Below, in pieces: positions 8,360 through 14,623 of a stretch of 21,393 nt of DNA; position 1 is the stretch's first letter; the number at the start of each line of letters is the position of its first letter. The notes below the pieces were generated by a model that saw nothing but the letters and a program-made list of their open reading frames with translations, was not told the DNA's origin and did no database searches. Origin of the DNA: an uncultured Bacteroidota bacterium (GTDB lineage: Bacteria > Bacteroidota > Bacteroidia > Chitinophagales > Chitinophagaceae). Position numbers and translations under genes: made by a program. Location of the stretch: assembly GCA_903847655.1 (NCBI GenBank), contig CAINEG010000277.1, forward strand, positions 1 to 21,393, in the 5' to 3' direction.

Positions 8360-9250
8360 TTAGGAACCCAAAAATGCCATGATTTTGTCAATCACTTCCT
8401 GTGTTTTGTACACTTTATTATGACCTAAGCCATTGGTTGTCAAGAATTTAATATTTTCTGCGGCTTTATTTTTAAAATCTATTAAATCTTTATAAGGACA
8501 GACCAGATCTTCTTGGTCATGTACCCAAAGCACAGGTCCAGTATATTTTTCTAGGGCACGATCGGCTTCAAAAAAGCTGACTGGGTGATGGGTATGCCTT
8601 TGCAATTCTTCAACAAATGCCTTTCTAACCCCATCCTTTAAGTGCATCATCGTAAAGTAATTTTCAAAAGTGGTGGTGGTTTTAGTGGCTGGGGCAATGA
8701 GTACAAATTTATGATCCATGGGATGAGAGATGGTTTCGGCCACCATGGCTAGGGTAATGGCCCCAAGGGAATGTCCAATAAAATAATCAATCGGGCCATG
8801 GTCTTTGATGATTTCATGGATGGCTTCTTGATAGATGACTATATTAATGTATTTACCTTGGCTTAAACCGTGTCCAGGGGCATCAAAGCAGATTACCTTG
8901 CAACCCATTTTTAAAAGAGGCTGTATATACTGTTCAAATTTGTAAGCACAGCTTGCATATCCATGTGCAATCAATACTGTTTTGCCATTCGGCTGATTTG
9001 GGTTCCATTCAAAACCATTTAAAGTGGAGGTCCCAATATTATGTAAGCCATTGCCTTTGACACTTACTTGGATCGTCTTAGCTTGATGAAAAATGGCAGG
9101 TGCTTTTCTTTTTTTAAATTTCGGATAGGGCGTACAGAAAAGATTAAATGCCAATTTTCCGGCTACCGGTAAAGAGACCAATCCCAAGGTTTTAAATTTT
9201 GTTCTTAAATACTGTAAATACATACGTTGAGAGAACCCCTGCTTCGCCAT
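8360..9250 (-). CDS. Alpha/beta-hydrolase family protein
   Basis: A 296-residue single-domain alpha/beta hydrolase with the complete triad: nucleophile S161 in GHSLGA, acid D248 in HDQEDLV, and H277 in GLGHNK. An oxyanion-hole motif HGYA is at 96-99 and DAPGHGLS at 123-130. The N-terminal 50 residues are basic with one weakly hydrophobic segment (about 22-37), so it may associate with the membrane. The substrate is unknown; it resembles lysophospholipase or ester hydrolase-like proteins. I chose the ATG at 9250. A TTG at 9271 would extend the frame by 7 residues, but that TTG is part of a strong -7 promoter box, so it cannot be the translation start of that transcript. Confidence 0.8.
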   Translation of the reverse strand: MAKQGFSQRMYLQYLRTKFKTLGLVSLPVAGKLAFNLFCTPYPKFKKRKAPAIFHQAKTIQVSVKGNGLHNIGTSTLNGFEWNPNQPNGKTVLIAHGYASCAYKFEQYIQPLLKMGCKVICFDAPGHGLSQGKYINIVIYQEAIHEIIKDHGPIDYFIGHSLGAITLAMVAETISHPMDHKFVLIAPATKTTTTFENYFTMMHLKDGVRKAFVEELQRHTHHPVSFFEADRALEKYTGPVLWVHDQEDLVCPYKDLIDFKNKAAENIKFLTTNGLGHNKVYKTQEVIDKIMAFLGS

Positions 9251-9268
9251 TATTCCATTATTTATCTG

Positions 9269-9276
9269 CAAAGATA
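9269..9276 (-). promoter_or_regulatory. Bacteroidota-type -7 promoter element of the hydrolase gene
   Basis: On the minus strand this reads TATCTTTG, an exact match to TAnnTTTG, the -7 element used by the primary sigma factor of Bacteroidota. It ends 18 bases before the chosen ATG, implying a very short leader. A clear -33 TTTG partner is not seen. Confidence 0.45.
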
Positions 9277-9389
9277 AGTCTAGAACAGGGGCGGGGCCTA
9301 TTTTTTTTGTATTTCGATAAAGAAAATTATAAAGGAAACAAAAGCATTGAATGATATAAGTTATTTTCGCAAAAATCTATCAAGAACTT

Positions 9390-9725
9390 ATGTATTCATT
9401 AAAAATCAATTTTGAACAAAAGGGATTGGCGCCAGTTACTTTAACCAATATAAAACCAGATCAGAGTTTATTGGAAGTAATCTTAGATGCTGGTATTGAA
9501 TTACATCACAATTGTGGTGGAGTTTGTGCCTGCAGCACTTGCCATATCTATGTAAAAAAAGGGGCTGAATTTTTACAAGAATTATCAGATAAAGAAGAAG
9601 ATTTTATTGATCGTGCAGTAAGTCCAAGAATTGAATCAAGACTGGGCTGTCAATGTGAATTGCTTGCCGGTTCGGGCGATATTGAAATCAATTTGCCAGA
9701 CCAAACACAATTTTTAGGAGAATAA
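9390..9725 (+). CDS. fdx: 2Fe-2S ferredoxin (adrenodoxin/Isc type)
   Basis: A 111-residue electron carrier of the plant/vertebrate ferredoxin fold. The cluster ligands follow the adrenodoxin-type pattern C-x5-C-x2-C: C42, C48, C51, then C87 in RLGCQ. C46 and C89 are extra cysteines. The acidic stretch ELSDKEEDF (64-72) fits the partner-binding helix of Isc ferredoxins. Its neighbour iscX follows after 13 bases, which supports a role in iron-sulfur cluster assembly, although electron donation to the nearby desaturase or other oxygenases cannot be excluded. It is the first gene of an apparent fdx-iscX-kdsC-ubiA-maf operon. A weak -7-like TATTTTCG (9362-9369) precedes it. Confidence 0.9.
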   Translation: MYSLKINFEQKGLAPVTLTNIKPDQSLLEVILDAGIELHHNCGGVCACSTCHIYVKKGAEFLQELSDKEEDFIDRAVSPRIESRLGCQCELLAGSGDIEINLPDQTQFLGE

Positions 9726-9738
9726 AAAATAAAAAACT

Positions 9739-9978
9739 ATGAGCCAGTTTGAACCACCCATCCATTGGAATGACCATGAAGATATTGCCCAAAAATTATA
9801 TGAAAAATTTGGAGATGATTTTACCGAGTCCAAAATATACCGTGTTCGTTTCACCGATTTGCTAGAATGGGTTTTGTCTTTACCTCATTTTGAAGGGAAG
9901 AAAGAGGAGTCCAGCGAAGGTCATTTGGAAATGATCCAAAGTGCCTGGGTCTATGAATGGAGAGATAATCAAAAATAG
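9739..9978 (+). CDS. iscX: Fe-S cluster assembly protein IscX
   Basis: A 79-residue acidic protein matching IscX/YfhJ: an N-terminal IHWNDHEDIAQKLYEKFGDD, then VRFTDLLEWVLSLPHFEG, and the C-terminal LEMIQSAWVYEW that corresponds to the conserved end of the family. IscX binds the cysteine desulfurase IscS, binds iron weakly, and modulates cluster assembly. It has about 10 more residues at the N-terminus than the E. coli protein. Only fdx and iscX of the isc set are here; iscS, iscU, hscA and hscB are not in this window. It ends with TAG, followed by ten sense codons in the same frame before the kdsC start. Confidence 0.88.
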   Translation: MSQFEPPIHWNDHEDIAQKLYEKFGDDFTESKIYRVRFTDLLEWVLSLPHFEGKKEESSEGHLEMIQSAWVYEWRDNQK

Positions 9979-10008
9979 GCTTACATTTATAGTCTAAAAA
10001 TCACCTAC

Positions 10009-10524
10009 TTGTTAGCAGCCTTTAAAAAAATTAAATGTTTTGTATTTGATGTCGATGGCGTTTTAACCAATGGCAAGTTATTGATTATGCCCAATGGATT
10101 AATGGCCAGGTCGATGGACATTAAAGATGGCTATGCTTTGCAGTTGGCCATCAAAAAAGGCTACCAAGTTTGGATCATTTCAGGTGGTCATTCTGAGGAG
10201 GTAAAAGAGCGCCTTCAAAAATTAGGGATCTCTGAAGTTTTTATGAAAGTGAAAGATAAACTATCCTTATTGCAGGAATTGGTGGTCTTGAATAAAATTG
10301 CATTAGATCAAATCATGTATATGGGAGATGACATGCCGGACTATGATGCCATGAAGGCGGTGGGCTTAGCTGCTTGTCCAAGTGATGCCGCTGCAGACAT
10401 TAAAGCCATTGCCGCTTATAATGCCATTGCCAAAGGAGGGGAAGGTTGTGCAAGAGAAGTAATTGAAAAGACTTTAAAATTAAATGATCATTGGGATCTG
10501 AGTGATCAAATCCAATCCAAATAA
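10009..10524 (+). CDS. kdsC: 3-deoxy-D-manno-octulosonate 8-phosphate phosphatase
   Basis: A 171-residue HAD-family enzyme that dephosphorylates Kdo-8-phosphate to Kdo for lipopolysaccharide inner core. The motifs are FDVDGVLTNG (nucleophile D14, acid/base D16), ISGG with S58, K83, and GDDMPD (106-111) for magnesium binding. The compact capless form with a glycine-rich KGGEGCAREV tail fits tetrameric KdsC. No ATG gives a full N-terminus; the start is taken as the TTG at 10009, 30 bases after iscX and in the same frame. NeuA-type CMP-sialate phosphatases are similar, but the short stand-alone form favours KdsC. Confidence 0.9.
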   Translation: MLAAFKKIKCFVFDVDGVLTNGKLLIMPNGLMARSMDIKDGYALQLAIKKGYQVWIISGGHSEEVKERLQKLGISEVFMKVKDKLSLLQELVVLNKIALDQIMYMGDDMPDYDAMKAVGLAACPSDAAADIKAIAAYNAIAKGGEGCAREVIEKTLKLNDHWDLSDQIQSK

Positions 10525-10540
10525 ATCTTAAAACTATATT

Positions 10541-11476
10541 TTGAAGCTACTGATTCATTTTTTAAGATTGATACGTTGGCCCAATTTGCTATTTATTTTA
10601 TTGGCAGAAACCTTGTTTCATTTTTGTATTTACAAACCACTGTTTCCATTATCTGTAGAGGAGGTTGATTTTCGTTTTTATTTAATGTTAGTGAGCAATA
10701 CATTTATTGCAGCAGCAGGCTATATGATCAATGATTATTTTGATGTAAATATTGATCAAATCAATAAACCCGAAAAGGTAGTGGTGGGGGCTTATATAAG
10801 CAGAAGATGGGTAATTTTTTGGCATTTGATTTTAAGTGTAGTAGCTATTTATATATCCACCATTATATTCCCTTTTAAAAGTTATTGGCATATTCACTTA
10901 TCTAATTTACTAGCCATATTGTTGTTGTGGTTTTACAGCACCACCTTTAAAAAGAATTTTTTAGTAGGCAATATTATAATTTCTTTACTTACAGCTTGGT
11001 CTATCGCGGTAGTTTATTTTTCAAAATTAACGATGGAGGACATTATTCATCCAGACATTACCAATGCCGCTAATTTTAAATTCGCCAAGCTTACTTTATT
11101 GTACAGTGCCTTTGCGTTTATTTTAACTTTAGTAAGAGAAGCTTTAAAGGATTTAGAAGACATGGAAGGAGATGCCAAATATGGGTGTCAAACCTTACCT
11201 ATTAAATGGGGATTGAAACCAACCAAGGTTTACCTCTCTGTATGGTTGATCGTTGTGATTGCATTGCTATTAATTATACAGTTGGTGGTGATTCCATTTG
11301 GCTGGTGGTATACCACTTTGTATTGTCTTGCTTTAATAGTATCACCACTCATTATTGTTTTAGTTAAATTACCGAAGGCCTACACTAGTAAAGATTTTAA
11401 TCTACTTAGCTCCTGGATCAAAGGGGCCATGTTGTTTGGTATTTTATCCATTGGATTTTTCTACTTTTTATTTTAA
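10541..11476 (+). CDS. UbiA-family prenyltransferase (substrate unknown)
   Basis: A 311-residue integral-membrane prenyltransferase with about eight or nine hydrophobic helices. The two Asp-rich diphosphate-binding motifs are present: NDYFDVNID at 64-72 and REALKDLEDMEGD at 199-211. The N-terminus FLRLIRWPNLL is typical. Enzymes of this family attach a polyprenyl chain to an aromatic ring or to geranylgeranylglyceryl phosphate; Bacteroidota homologues are often annotated as the latter, but the acceptor cannot be read from sequence. MenA or haem A synthase roles are alternatives, though the neighbours offer no menaquinone or haem genes. The start is taken as TTG at 10541, because the next ATG would remove the first membrane helix. 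It follows kdsC by 16 bases and precedes maf by 6. Confidence 0.82.
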   Translation: MKLLIHFLRLIRWPNLLFILLAETLFHFCIYKPLFPLSVEEVDFRFYLMLVSNTFIAAAGYMINDYFDVNIDQINKPEKVVVGAYISRRWVIFWHLILSVVAIYISTIIFPFKSYWHIHLSNLLAILLLWFYSTTFKKNFLVGNIIISLLTAWSIAVVYFSKLTMEDIIHPDITNAANFKFAKLTLLYSAFAFILTLVREALKDLEDMEGDAKYGCQTLPIKWGLKPTKVYLSVWLIVVIALLLIIQLVVIPFGWWYTTLYCLALIVSPLIIVLVKLPKAYTSKDFNLLSSWIKGAMLFGILSIGFFYFLF

Positions 11477-11482
11477 GCGCCC

Positions 11483-12070
11483 ATGCATCAATTTATTTTA
11501 GCTTCCCAATCACCCAGACGCAAGGCTTTATTAGAATGGGCAGAATTGCCTTTTGAGATTATTGTATCCGAGGCCGAGGAGGATTATCCAACTACTTTAT
11601 CCTTGGAGGAAGTGCCCGTTTTTATTGCAAAAAATAAAGCAGTGGCGGTGAAAGAAAAAATAATTCAAGACAAAGGCGAAATTCATAATACTTGCATCAT
11701 TGCTGCAGACACGGTGGTGGTTTTGGAGGAAACCATCCTTGGCAAACCCATCAACAAAGCAGAAGCCATGGCTTCACTTCTAAAATTATCAGGACGTATT
11801 CATCAAGTAATTACTGGTGTGGTGCTATTATATAACGACCAAGTAATTGCATTCAGTGAAATCACTCAAGTTGAATTTCATCCATTGACCAATGCGCAAA
11901 TTGAATTTTATGTAGACAAGTACCAGCCTTATGATAAAGCAGGGGGCTATGCCATTCAAGAATGGATAGGTGTAGTGGGCATCAAAAATATTCAAGGCGA
12001 TTTTTACAATGTAATGGGCTTGCCTGTGAGCAAATTGCTTCAAAAAATAAAGCAACTAGGGATTGATTAG
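11483..12070 (+). CDS. maf: Maf family nucleoside-triphosphate pyrophosphatase
   Basis: A 195-residue ITPase-fold hydrolase that cleaves non-canonical or excess nucleotides (dTTP/UTP in the YhdE subgroup) to monophosphates and pyrophosphate. The signature LASQSPRRKALL is at 6-17 and the catalytic aspartate is D76 in AADTVV. SGRIHQVITGV and YDKAGGYAIQ follow, and the end reads NVMGLPVSKL. It is the last gene of the fdx-iscX-kdsC-ubiA-maf run. Its final codons and TAG stop lie inside a hairpin that looks like the terminator of the converging osmC-like gene. Confidence 0.93.
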   Translation: MHQFILASQSPRRKALLEWAELPFEIIVSEAEEDYPTTLSLEEVPVFIAKNKAVAVKEKIIQDKGEIHNTCIIAADTVVVLEETILGKPINKAEAMASLLKLSGRIHQVITGVVLLYNDQVIAFSEITQVEFHPLTNAQIEFYVDKYQPYDKAGGYAIQEWIGVVGIKNIQGDFYNVMGLPVSKLLQKIKQLGID

Positions 12071-12079
12071 TTGCTTTAT
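12047..12079 (-). terminator. Terminator of the osmC-like gene inside the maf 3' end
   Basis: A perfect 12-bp stem, ATAAAGCAACTA (12047-12058) with its complement (12068-12079), encloses a 9-base loop. Read on the minus strand the stem is followed directly by a run of T's (complement of the A tract at 12042-12047), so it ends transcripts of the osmC-like gene. On the plus strand there is no T tract after the stem. The maf stop codon is at the start of the right arm. Confidence 0.7.
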
Positions 12080-12089
12080 GATAGTTGAA

Positions 12090-12497
12090 CTATTGCCAAT
12101 GAAAAGCAATGTCTAATTCCAGATCTGGGTGTAAACTTCTTTCCACAGGGCAGGTTCTGGCCACTCTTTCCAAAATCTCTTTTGTTTTATCGTCTAAGTT
12201 TAAACCTGCTGGCATAGTTACATGCGCAATAATTTTGCCTATTCTTCTGGGATCTGAGACCATAATTTTAGTGACTTCAACCTTAGCGCCATCCAAAGCA
12301 ATATCCATGCTTTCTGCTTTGATACCCATCGTAGTAATCAAACAGGCACCTAATCCAGTAGCAATTAAATCAGTGGGAGAGAATCTTTCCCCTTTTCCTT
12401 TGTTGTCTGTGGGAGCATCAGTTTCAATGGGGGAGCCACTTTGTAAATGCAAGCAGGTGGTTCTTAAATTGGATTCGTAAGTAACAGTAGCTGTCAT
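12090..12497 (-). CDS. OsmC/Ohr-family protein
   Basis: A 135-residue thiol-dependent peroxidase-fold protein. It has the family's two reactive cysteines: C52 in GLGACLIT and C116 in ARTCPVERSL. The SPTDLIATGLGACL stretch is the OsmC core helix. The family reduces organic hydroperoxides, often with lipoyl-containing electron donors; the neighbouring lipoyl synthase gene is divergent, which is suggestive but not proof of a link. This is the YhfA-like/OsmC branch rather than clear Ohr. I chose the ATG at 12497; the frame stays open upstream to 12614, but those 39 residues are not family-like and run into the lipA promoter region. Confidence 0.87.
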   Translation of the reverse strand: MTATVTYESNLRTTCLHLQSGSPIETDAPTDNKGKGERFSPTDLIATGLGACLITTMGIKAESMDIALDGAKVEVTKIMVSDPRRIGKIIAHVTMPAGLNLDDKTKEILERVARTCPVERSLHPDLELDIAFHWQ

Positions 12498-12620
12498 GTT
12501 ATTAGTTTTAAAGTAAGCGTTAAGATAGGATTGATTGTTGATTTTGGTAAATTTACGATGAATGGGTTTATTTTGGATTAAATGAGTCAATATTATAGGC
12601 ATATTTAGGAGCAAGTCTTG

Positions 12621-12628
12621 TATTTTTG
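12621..12628 (+). promoter_or_regulatory. Possible -7 promoter element of lipA
   Basis: TATTTTTG matches TAnnTTTG and ends 20 bases before the lipA ATG, a fitting distance for a short leader. No good -33 TTTG is found upstream, and the pattern is easily met by chance in AT-rich DNA. Confidence 0.3.
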
Positions 12629-12648
12629 TGGCTGATTATTGAATAAAT

Positions 12649-13575
12649 ATGCAAGAATTACCTATAGTTGCTCCTGGATCGGAAACAAGGATAAAAAAGC
12701 CTGATTGGTTAAGGGTTAAATTGCCAATTGGGGAAAGTTACAAACATGTACGTGGATTGGTAGACACCCATAAATTACATACCATTTGTGAAAGTGGCAA
12801 CTGTCCCAATATGGGTGAATGTTGGGGTGAAGGAACTGCTACTTTTATGATATTGGGGAATATTTGTACAAGAAGCTGTCAATTTTGTGCAGTGGCCACG
12901 GGGCGTCCAAAAGCGGTAGAATGGGACGAGCCACAACGTGTAGCCGAAGCCATCTTACTCATGAAAGTAAAACATGCAGTTTTAACTAGCGTAGATAGAG
13001 ATGAGTTAACAGATGGAGGTTCCATCATTTGGTACAATACCATAAAGGCCATCAAAGCATTAACTCCTGAGACTACTTTAGAAACCTTGATTCCGGATTT
13101 TAGAGGTATACAAGAGCAAATTAATCGCATCATTGAAGCTGCACCCGAAGTAGTAAGTCATAATATGGAAACCGTAGAACGCATTACACAGAAAGTAAGA
13201 GTGCAGGCAAAATATAGAAGAAGTTTAGGGGTGCTAGAAACATTAAAGAAAGGGGGCATGCGCACTAAGACAGGCATCATGTTGGGCATTGGAGAAGAAA
13301 AGCAGGAAGTGATTCAAACCATGAAAGAATTGGTAGGCGTTGGTTGTGATGTATTAACCCTTGGTCAATATTTACAACCCACTAAAAAACATTTAGCCGT
13401 TCAACGCTTTGTGCATCCTGATGAGTTTGCTGAACTAAGACAAATAGGGTATGAGCTTGGGTTTGATTATGTAGAAAGTGGGCCACTCGTTCGCTCTTCT
13501 TATCATTCAGAAAAACATGTAATTGCTGGATGGGGCAGAAATAAATGGTTAGAGGAACTTAAGATAAATAAATAA
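12649..13575 (+). CDS. lipA: Lipoyl synthase
   Basis: A 308-residue radical-SAM enzyme that inserts two sulfurs into protein-bound octanoyl groups to form lipoyl cofactor for pyruvate and 2-oxoglutarate dehydrogenases and glycine cleavage. The auxiliary cluster motif is C47-x4-C52-x5-C58 ([14 protein letters not shown]); the SAM cluster is C73-x3-C77-x2-C80 (CTRSCQFC). The RSSY motif at 282-285 supplies the serine ligand of the auxiliary cluster. Length and ends are normal. It is flanked by a divergent osmC-like gene and a downstream bidirectional terminator, so it appears monocistronic. The substrate complex's E1-beta gene is at the left edge of this window, about 12 kb away. Confidence 0.97.
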   Translation: MQELPIVAPGSETRIKKPDWLRVKLPIGESYKHVRGLVDTHKLHTICESGNCPNMGECWGEGTATFMILGNICTRSCQFCAVATGRPKAVEWDEPQRVAEAILLMKVKHAVLTSVDRDELTDGGSIIWYNTIKAIKALTPETTLETLIPDFRGIQEQINRIIEAAPEVVSHNMETVERITQKVRVQAKYRRSLGVLETLKKGGMRTKTGIMLGIGEEKQEVIQTMKELVGVGCDVLTLGQYLQPTKKHLAVQRFVHPDEFAELRQIGYELGFDYVESGPLVRSSYHSEKHVIAGWGRNKWLEELKINK

Positions 13576-13594
13576 TTGTAGCTAAGCAAAGCAT

Positions 13595-13631
13595 AAAAAA
13601 AGGAGTCCCTAAATTGGAGACTCCTTTTTTT
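13595..13631. terminator. Bidirectional terminator between lipA and the ROK kinase gene
   Basis: A perfect 13-bp stem, A7GGAGTC (13595-13607) with GACTCCT7 (13619-13631), surrounds an 11-base loop. A and T runs on the two sides let it act on both strands. It lies 20 bases after the lipA stop and 15 bases from the end of the converging kinase gene. Confidence 0.88.
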
Positions 13632-13645
13632 ATTGTATCATTTTT

Positions 13646-14596
13646 TTATTCCCACATTAATGCGCTAGCGCCAAGAATGGCCGCATCTGATTCTTTTAAA
13701 TGACTCACTAAAATCTTCACTTTGTTTTGGAATATTTCAATCACATTGGCTTCCAAATGTTCACGCGTAGGTTTTAAGATTAAATCCCCCGCCTTGGTTA
13801 AGCCTCCAAATAAAATAATGGCTTCAGGACTGGAGAACATCACAAAATTGGCCAATGCCATACCCAAAATTTTACCTGTGTAGTCAAAAACTTCTTTGGC
13901 TATTTCATCGCCTTTAGTGGCTGCTTCAAAAACAATTTTAGAATTTAATTCGCTTGTAGGCACCGCTCTTAATAAGCTTGGACGGTCTGATTTTTGTAAA
14001 ATTTCAATCGCGGTTAGCGTAACACCCGTAGCAGAGGCATAACTTTCTAGTGGGCCTCTTTTACCTGTACCAGGATGTAATCTTCCATCAGGAATAATAA
14101 TGGTATGGCCTAGTTCTCCTGCGAATCCATCATGGCCATAAATCAATTGACCATTGGAAACAATGCCGCTACCAACACCCGTGCCTAAAGTAATCATGAT
14201 AAAATCTTTCATGCCTTGGGCGGCGCCATACTTCATTTCACCAACTGCTGCCGCATTGGCATCGTTGGTTAATTTTACAGGCAATTTGGTTTTGTCTTGA
14301 ATCATCTTAGCCAAAGGAATAATCCCTTTCCAAGGAAGATTGGGCGCATACTCAATGGTACCCGTATAAATATTGCCATTCGGCGCACCCACGCCAATTC
14401 CTTTGATCCGGCCCACGCCACCTACTTTTTCAATTATTTCTCTTAGCTTTTCGTCTAATTCATCAATGAAGGTATGTACTTGCTCATGTTTTTTTGTCGA
14501 CATTTCACTTGAGAACAAAACATTACCTACGTTGTCTACAATACCAAATTTGGTTCCGGTACCACCGATATCAACACCCACTACAAAAGAATCCAT
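13646..14596 (-). CDS. ROK-family sugar kinase (probable glucokinase) without the zinc cysteines
   Basis: A 316-residue cytoplasmic kinase of the ROK family. The N-terminal phosphate loop GVDIGGTGTKFGIVD is at 7-21, the catalytic aspartate is D112 in NDANAAA, the ATP-binding TLGTGVGSG is at 136-144, and the sugar-binding GELGH is at 160-164. Typical ROK proteins have a CxCGxxGCxE zinc site after this histidine; here it reads HPGTGKRGPLESYAS, keeping H164 and the glutamate but with no cysteines. The gene follows a sugar transporter gene by 27 bases, so the product likely phosphorylates the imported hexose (glucose best guess). An N-acetylhexosamine or fructose kinase is possible. Confidence 0.85.
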   Translation of the reverse strand: MDSFVVGVDIGGTGTKFGIVDNVGNVLFSSEMSTKKHEQVHTFIDELDEKLREIIEKVGGVGRIKGIGVGAPNGNIYTGTIEYAPNLPWKGIIPLAKMIQDKTKLPVKLTNDANAAAVGEMKYGAAQGMKDFIMITLGTGVGSGIVSNGQLIYGHDGFAGELGHTIIIPDGRLHPGTGKRGPLESYASATGVTLTAIEILQKSDRPSLLRAVPTSELNSKIVFEAATKGDEIAKEVFDYTGKILGMALANFVMFSSPEAIILFGGLTKAGDLILKPTREHLEANVIEIFQNKVKILVSHLKESDAAILGASALMWE

Positions 14597-14623
14597 CTTA
14601 TTATTTTAATTTTAAAATTTTAA

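Noticed and set aside
12109..12480. 123-codon plus-strand frame opposite the osmC-like gene
   Set aside because: Antisense shadow of a gene with both conserved cysteines; no domain of its own.
12498..12614. N-terminal extension of the osmC-like protein
   Set aside because: The frame is open by chance; the family N-terminus fits the ATG at 12497, and the added part intrudes on the lipA promoter region.
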